Shown here piece after piece: positions 6,514-10,830 of a stretch of DNA of 10,830 nt (positions within the stretch are counted from its first letter, which is position 1; every line of letters starts with the position of its first letter). This DNA comes from a bacterium. GTDB lineage: Bacteria > Cyanobacteriota > Vampirovibrionia > Obscuribacterales > Obscuribacteraceae. The notes beneath the pieces are model-generated. The model made no database searches. It was not told the DNA's origin and saw nothing but the letters and a program-made list of their open reading frames with translations. The DNA lies in the NCBI GenBank assembly GCA_030431355.1, contig JAUIJG010000162.1, positions 1 to 10,830 of the forward strand. Direction: 5' to 3'. A program made the position numbers and the translations under genes.

Positions 6514-6685
6514 TACCCTGGGGATACTGAAATTTAGTGCGTTTCAAGACTTCCCATCAACGGCAAAAGTAATTTCGGAAATTTCAAAATTAAAAATCCA
6601 ATTTAATAACCAGCCCGATCCAGGAGTTTAAATAACAGGTAGTACAGGAACGATATTAGGGAGATAGATCTACAGCAACCACCCA

Positions 6686-6714
6686 TTGACAACCACCCGA
6701 CAGCAGTCCAAAAT
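6686..6714 (+). promoter_or_regulatory. Candidate sigma-70 promoter for the first repeat-protein gene
   Basis: A perfect TTGACA (6686-6691) is followed after exactly 17 bases by CAAAAT (6709-6714), which matches four of six -10 consensus positions. Transcription would begin near 6721, leaving a leader of about 54 bases before the ATG at 6775. Confidence 0.4.
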
Positions 6715-6774
6715 GAGAAGCTGAAATTCTTCATCTCCAATCAGTCTTCCTTCTCTTACCAAAATATCCTGATA

Positions 6775-7992
6775 ATGCAAAACCAAAATGAATCACACCT
6801 GGGGCATCTAGTAACCCAGCTAGGCTGGATACCAGACGACAAACTGGAAAAACTGGTAGCTATATCCAATGAAAGCGGGCAACCCCTGGGACGGATTCTC
6901 CTCCAGCACTCCTACATTTCCCCGGACGAGTTGCGAAACCTGATTGAAGCCCAGGCGCTCATTAGAGACGATCATATCAGCCTCGCTTACGCCAAAAGAG
7001 CCCTGGCATTCTCATCTTGGAACAGAGTCCCCCTGGAGAACGCCCTTCCCTGGGTGGTTCCCGGCGACATCATAAGCAAGATCAACCATTCAAAAAGACT
7101 TGGACAACTACTCTTCGCCTCCGGATGTGTCGACCTCTCCACCCTTGAACATACCCTCACCATAAGCAAACAGGTCGGCATACAGCTTGGCGAGCTTTTG
7201 AAGAGCCGAGATCATGTCTCCGAAAACATGATCTCCGTATCTCTTGAGTCCCAGAGATTGCTGCGTTCCGGTCTGATCTCAGAAGACCAGGCGGTAGCCG
7301 GAATAAACAAGATAAACCACGGACTGAGCAAATTCAAAGCTTCGGACCAGAGAGTAATCGTTCCCCTCGGTCAACTCCTGGTGAACTCAGGGGTTTTGAC
7401 CAGAAAGAATGTGGATGATGCCCTGGAAGTCTCCAGAATCAATGGTAAACCGCTGGGAGAGGTATTGAAAATATTTGCTCTCCTGACAGACGGCATTCTT
7501 GATTCGGCTCTTCATCTTCAAAGTCTCATGCACACCGGAAGCCTGAAGTACGCCGGAGCCACCCAGGCCCTCAATCAGATCCATCTATCCAATGTCACCA
7601 TCCAGGAAGCCCTGGCCGCGGTGCACGATATATCCCACAAGAACGCCGGTCTCAAAACAGCCGAGCTAATAATTCTCACCGGACTCTTTGAACATCGACA
7701 GCAGGAGATAGAGTTAGTATCAAACTCCGGATTTAGCTCAAGGGAAGAGCAAAGCCACCTCACCGAATTGATCGGAGCCGACATGGTAAGAACTGCCGTG
7801 AGACTCACGTTCCTGGTGAAACACTCTATATTGAGCATTGAGCAAGCCCTGATAGCATTCCACATGAGTCTTCTCACCGAGCTGGACATAGACAGATTTT
7901 TGGAAGCCGTCTCCTGGGTAGACAAAAATACTTTCGAGACCATTAGCCGCAACAAAAAGATCGCTGCCCAGGGCACCGAGGCAGCAGCATGA
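6775..7992 (+). CDS. Stand-alone MshEN/GspE-N-like repeat protein (first of a tandem pair)
   Basis: The 405-residue protein has no signal peptide, membrane helix or catalytic domain. It is built of four units beginning near residues 8, 108, 197 and 294. In units 1-3 each starts with a 24-residue motif (x-LG-x-x-L at its front, G at position 10, Leu or Val at 17), a 5-residue spacer, and a second 24-residue motif ending in Gln (Q60, Q160, Q249). That is the spacing of the MshEN domain, the c-di-GMP-binding N-terminal domain of some type II secretion/type IV pilus ATPases. A third stretch of about 30 residues follows, with a G/H-x-I/L-S...A-x-x-AL...LE-x-AL pattern. Only unit 2 keeps the motif-initial Arg (RLG); unit 4 is degenerate. 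No ATPase follows. The start lacks a Shine-Dalgarno but is the only ATG that includes unit 1. The gene at 8238 is a diverged duplicate. Confidence 0.85.
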   Translation: MQNQNESHLGHLVTQLGWIPDDKLEKLVAISNESGQPLGRILLQHSYISPDELRNLIEAQALIRDDHISLAYAKRALAFSSWNRVPLENALPWVVPGDIISKINHSKRLGQLLFASGCVDLSTLEHTLTISKQVGIQLGELLKSRDHVSENMISVSLESQRLLRSGLISEDQAVAGINKINHGLSKFKASDQRVIVPLGQLLVNSGVLTRKNVDDALEVSRINGKPLGEVLKIFALLTDGILDSALHLQSLMHTGSLKYAGATQALNQIHLSNVTIQEALAAVHDISHKNAGLKTAELIILTGLFEHRQQEIELVSNSGFSSREEQSHLTELIGADMVRTAVRLTFLVKHSILSIEQALIAFHMSLLTELDIDRFLEAVSWVDKNTFETISRNKKIAAQGTEAAA

Positions 7993-8002
7993 TCGTTCTG
8001 GC

Positions 8003-8024
8003 GATACCACCGACAGTGGTTATC
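8003..8024. other. Hairpin after the first repeat-protein gene
   Basis: GATACCAC-CGACA-GTGGTTATC forms a stem with one bulged A, starting 10 bases beyond the stop at 7992. There is no T-run after it, so it is a possible 3'-end stabiliser or weak attenuator between the tandem genes. Otherwise I see no gene in the 245-base gap. Confidence 0.3.
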
Positions 8025-8220
8025 CCTTAGCCTGGTGATTTTATAAAAAACTGTGAACAAATCTCTCACCTGTTCAAGGGATTTCTTGCAAAGACAGAGC
8101 AGGATCATGTTAATGATGTAATTAGTGGAATTAGATAGAACCAGGGCGACTGAAATGATTTCCGGGTCCCGACAATGAGCCGGAATCCTGCTACCGAAGA
8201 AAAACTCCAGCAGATACCCT

Positions 8221-8227
8221 GAAGGAG
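8221..8227 (+). promoter_or_regulatory. Ribosome binding site deciding the start at 8238
   Basis: GAAGGAG lies 10 bases before the ATG at 8238. A second ATG two codons later (8244) is further away, so 8238 is preferred. This strong site contrasts with the first repeat-protein gene, which has none. Confidence 0.65.
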
Positions 8228-8237
8228 AATTGTTGAT

Positions 8238-9455
8238 ATGTCGATGAAGACAGAAGCGGACCAAGTACTTTTAACTCTGTGGAAAGAGAGCGGCATGGTC
8301 AGTACCGATGACCTGGCCGACTACAAGTGCATTTCAAAGGACTTACAGATTCCTGTCACCCAGGCAATAAAAAGCTCCGGTCTGGTGACGGAGCATGGTC
8401 TGGCGCTATCGGACAGCGCGCAAAGATCGGTGCTGGACGGGAGCGTAACCGCCGACATGGCAATCAGGGCCCTCAGAATCGCCATCAAATCAAAACTCAA
8501 CTTTCCAGCCGCTGTGGAAGAGGCTAAGAAGTTACACCAGAAAACCCAGGTGGTAAACACAGCCGGCAACGAGTTGACCGATGTGATGCTCAAGTCAGGA
8601 ATGCTTAGCCCCCAGTCCCTGGGCCAGCTGCTGGTACTATCCAACCAGTCTTCTGTGATGGTAGGCCAGATTATGACCATGAACAACATCGTCTCTTCCG
8701 ACCATCTTCTCTCTGTTCTAAACGCGATTCTGATGGTTCGCGAGTCAGCCATCTCAAAAGAAACCGCCGTCAAAGGTCTCAAGCACGCCTACCGCCAAAA
8801 CATTACCCTGGAGCAGGCTCTTTTCGAATTAGGACTCTTTGTCCCGCCCGATTCAAAAACAACACGCCTCGGCGAACTATTCGTGATGGCGGATCTGATC
8901 TCAAAGGCAGACCTGGCAGAATGTCTTGAGATTGAACTGTTCAAAGAAAAGCAGTTCGGTCAGATCCTTCTCGAGCGTGGACTGGCCAGCACGGAACAGT
9001 TGCAGGTAGCGGTCAATTTGCTCTCCTCCATCTCCAACGAAGAGTTGCTACCATTCCAGGCAGCCAGCGCCCTTCGTGGCTTCGTCAAGGAAGAGAAAAA
9101 TATCTATGCGGTGATGGCTGAGTTAAAATCCATCGAAAACAATCCGGAGACAAGACTTGGAGATTTGCTGGTGGAAGCAGGGGTCTGCACGGAACAGAAT
9201 ATAGAAGATGCCATCGCAAGTGATGGCAAGAGCGCCGTCAAAGTTGGTAGCCTGCTCTTAAAGGCAAAAATACTGAGCGAAGGAATGCTCTATGTCGCCC
9301 TGCGGCTACAAACCGGAATGCGACTTGGCTACCTCTCCAAATCAGAGACAGTCAAATTATTAACCGAGACCTTTAATAGTGGTATCGGTCTGGAAGATTG
9401 CTGCAACAAAGCCAATGTCTACCTCCCATCCCGCATGCAATGGACCTGGGTCTAA
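8238..9455 (+). CDS. Stand-alone MshEN/GspE-N-like repeat protein (second of a tandem pair)
   Basis: This is the partner of the preceding gene, also exactly 405 residues and also soluble with no catalytic domain. Four units begin near residues 10, 112, 210 and 306. Each again shows a 24-residue motif, a 5-residue spacer and a second 24-residue motif. The motif-end Gln is kept in units 1 and 4 (Q62, Q358) and lost in 2 and 3. The clearest copies are unit 3 (RLGELF, then FGQILLERG) and unit 4 (RLGDLLVEAGV...VGSLLLKAKIL...LRLQ), both with the leading Arg used for c-di-GMP contact in true MshEN domains; unit 1 is worn. The linking motif (for example AISKETAVKGLKHA...LEQAL) matches that of the first protein. 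Sequence identity between the pair is low apart from the motif skeleton, so duplication is old or the genes diverged fast. It has its own ribosome site and may be co-transcribed with the first gene. Confidence 0.85.
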   Translation: MSMKTEADQVLLTLWKESGMVSTDDLADYKCISKDLQIPVTQAIKSSGLVTEHGLALSDSAQRSVLDGSVTADMAIRALRIAIKSKLNFPAAVEEAKKLHQKTQVVNTAGNELTDVMLKSGMLSPQSLGQLLVLSNQSSVMVGQIMTMNNIVSSDHLLSVLNAILMVRESAISKETAVKGLKHAYRQNITLEQALFELGLFVPPDSKTTRLGELFVMADLISKADLAECLEIELFKEKQFGQILLERGLASTEQLQVAVNLLSSISNEELLPFQAASALRGFVKEEKNIYAVMAELKSIENNPETRLGDLLVEAGVCTEQNIEDAIASDGKSAVKVGSLLLKAKILSEGMLYVALRLQTGMRLGYLSKSETVKLLTETFNSGIGLEDCCNKANVYLPSRMQWTWV

Positions 9456-9472
9456 ATCTAGCAGACACAAAC

Positions 9473-10830
9473 TCAGCTTGAAAGAGCTTTCTCTTCAAGC
9501 ATTTGCCAGCGTTCATACATGGATTCAAGCTCTTCTTTGAGTCCGCTCTCGTTTTTCATCAACTCTTCCAGTTTGACGAAATTAGAGGCTATCTCAGGGT
9601 CACTCATCTTGCTACGCAGGCTGGCGATCTCCTCTTCCTTCTCTTCTATCAAAGCCGGAAGCTCTTTAAGAGCTCTCTTTTCAGGAGAGGTCAAACCTTG
9701 TTTCTCCCTACTCTTCTTCTCTTTCCGGCTTTGCTCCTTAGCCGACTTGGACGCTTTTTTAGACCGAGCCGCCCAGAGATCAAGAACATCCTGACACTGA
9801 TTGTAGTCCGCGCAATAGGCAAAAGAGCCTTCCCCGTTAATGGCAAGAATCTCTTCTGATACCGTATCCAGCATCATCCGATCATGCGAGACCAGAATAA
9901 CCGCTCCGGGAAATTCCGAAATACAATCTTCCAGAACCTCCAGAGTTTGGATATCCAGGTCGTTTGTAGGTTCGTCCAGGATGAGAAGATCAGCCTCCTC
10001 AAGCATCAAATTGGCTATCAGAATCCTTGACTGTTCGCCTCCATAGAGATAACTAATGGGCAGATCAAGTTGACTGTTTTCAAAGGAGAATTTGCGCGCC
10101 CAGCTTGTTATATGAACTTTCCGTCCACAGTACTCAACATAGTCGCCATCATGATTGAATGAGTCTCTCAGGATCTTGTCCTTGTCCAGACTGGCTCTAT
10201 CCTGCTCAAACCAGACAACTTTCAGCTCATCCGCTCGTTTTATTTTCCCCGAATCCGGCTCCAGATCACCTATCAAAACTCTCAAAAGGGTTGTTTTCCC
10301 GCTGCCGTTCTGACCGACAAGCCCCAGGCGAGTTCCCGGCGTAATCAGGCAATCAAGACCGTCAAATAGGGTCTTCTCGCCGAAGCTCTTGCTGCCTGAC
10401 TCCATCGAGATTAGCTCTTTTGTTCTTCTGCCGGTTGCTTGAAATCCGGCATCGATGGAGGTCCGTTCCAGATTTCTCGCCCTGGTGGCATTGAGCTCTT
10501 CCACCAACTGATCAGCTTCTTCAATTCTGGAGCGTGATTTGGTTGCCCGCGCCCTCGCTCCGCGAGAAAGCCAGGCAAGTTCCCTTCTGACCTGACTGGC
10601 CAGGCTCTTCTCAAGATTTTTCTGCTCGGCCAGCTTCTCCTCCTTCAAGGTCAAGAACTGCTGGTAATCACCGGATACGCTCAAAAATCCCTGGGGATAG
10701 CGAGGATTGAGCTCAATTACTCGATTGCTTATATCCTGAAGAAAGGCACGGTCATGGCTGATTACAACATAGGAGAATCTCGAGTTTAAAAGCTCACCTT
10801 CCAACCATAGGATGCTGGCCAGATCCAGGT
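9473..10830 (-). CDS. uup: Uup-type ABC-F ATPase (5' end outside window)
   Basis: This is a soluble, duplicated ATPase of the ABC-F class, ribosome/DNA-associated rather than a transporter. The frame runs off the right edge; the last codons visible (LDLASILWLE) are the end of the first Walker B/D-loop. Numbering from the TTG at 10804, the first domain's switch SHDRAFL (16-22) is followed by the linker, containing the Uup-like RGARARATKSRSRI (81-94). The second ATPase has Walker A GLVGQNGSGKTTLL (161-174), signature LYGGEQ (253-258), Walker B LLILDEPTND (273-282) and SHDR (306-309). After a Lys-rich stretch (349-368) comes a Glu-rich coiled coil to the end (about 378-440), the C-terminal domain typical of Uup, which binds branched DNA in known members. 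The signature Ser is replaced by Tyr. The gene is convergent with the second repeat-protein gene, 17 bases apart. Confidence 0.9.
   Translation of the reverse strand, partial: LDLASILWLEGELLNSRFSYVVISHDRAFLQDISNRVIELNPRYPQGFLSVSGDYQQFLTLKEEKLAEQKNLEKSLASQVRRELAWLSRGARARATKSRSRIEEADQLVEELNATRARNLERTSIDAGFQATGRRTKELISMESGSKSFGEKTLFDGLDCLITPGTRLGLVGQNGSGKTTLLRVLIGDLEPDSGKIKRADELKVVWFEQDRASLDKDKILRDSFNHDGDYVEYCGRKVHITSWARKFSFENSQLDLPISYLYGGEQSRILIANLMLEEADLLILDEPTNDLDIQTLEVLEDCISEFPGAVILVSHDRMMLDTVSEEILAINGEGSFAYCADYNQCQDVLDLWAARSKKASKSAKEQSRKEKKSREKQGLTSPEKRALKELPALIEEKEEEIASLRSKMSDPEIASNFVKLEELMKNESGLKEELESMYERWQMLEEKALSS
9477..9499. terminator. Hairpin shared by two convergent genes, inside the uup 3' end
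   Basis: CTTGAAAGAG-CTTT-CTCTTCAAG forms a stem with one bulged A, beginning 21 bases past the stop of the repeat-protein gene and covering the last codons of uup on the other strand. T-runs are poor on both sides, so termination is possible but unproven. Confidence 0.35.

Larger units (their letters stand above)
6401..6774. other. AT-rich intergenic region with repeated AATTTCAAA motif
   Basis: No gene is supported here. The first half is markedly AT-rich and holds three copies of AATTTCAAA on the same strand (6411-6419, 6428-6436, 6580-6588) plus near-copies, and the long hairpin at 6488-6513. The second half is more mixed in composition and holds the candidate promoter at 6686-6714. The frame of the downstream gene stays open from 6643 but has no ATG, GTG or TTG before 6775. 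Confidence 0.6.

Noticed and set aside
6622..6630. CAGGAG as a ribosome site for a small gene in the 6401-6774 gap
   Set aside because: No ATG, GTG or TTG follows at a suitable distance, and the nearby frames close quickly.
7575..8264. 229-codon open frame on the minus strand across the end of the first repeat-protein gene and the following gap
   Set aside because: It mostly mirrors the coding + strand, has an irregular Cys/Arg/Ser-rich composition, no ribosome site and no recognisable domain, whereas the + strand shows a clear repeat protein.

Overview
The window is a near-balanced-GC bacterial chromosome segment with genes on both strands, modest intergenic gaps, several weak or alternative (TTG) starts and no phage, transposon, tRNA, rRNA or CRISPR signature. 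Membrane-spanning Ser/Thr kinases with a repeat sensor domain, secreted TPR proteins and many orphan proteins suggest a large-genome, lifestyle-complex Gram-negative lineage. The flavour resembles Obscuribacterales/Melainabacteria relatives of Cyanobacteria, but that placement is inference and cannot be settled from this window.

Layout. Bases 1-816 hold the 3' part of an MscS-type mechanosensitive channel (+). Convergent with it, bases 806-1165 hold a decayed phytanoyl-CoA dioxygenase (PhyH) remnant (-), cut at its C-terminus and carrying an in-frame stop. A pentanucleotide repeat (1197-1217) and a small two-helix membrane reading frame without a normal start (1242-1415, -) follow. Bases 1459-4074 (-) carry a secreted TPR protein and, upstream of it, a transmembrane Ser/Thr kinase whose outer part ends in five 24-residue LRR-like units. 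The two may form a signalling pair. Divergent from the kinase, behind a 17-bp palindrome, is a secreted protein with a TonB-C-like domain (4274-4858, +), ending at an intrinsic terminator. A 31-coil-forming pentapeptide-repeat protein (4951-5670, -) is convergent with it. An acidic orphan protein (5802-6308, +) follows and ends at a terminator.

After a 370-base AT-rich gap with a perfect 11-bp hairpin come two tandem genes (6775-7992 and 8238-9455, +). Both encode 405-residue proteins built from four repeats of the same composite unit. Each unit contains a tandem motif with the 24-5-24 geometry of the MshEN/GspE-N c-di-GMP-binding domain, followed by about 30 residues of a third helical motif, and neither protein has an attached ATPase. 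This pair is the most interesting content of the window. The right edge (9473-10830, -) is most of a Uup-type ABC-F ATPase running off the end.

Working together: kinase plus TPR protein look like an envelope-sensing module. The twin MshEN-like repeat proteins look like stand-alone scaffolds or nucleotide sensors. The remaining genes look like independent housekeeping or accessory units.
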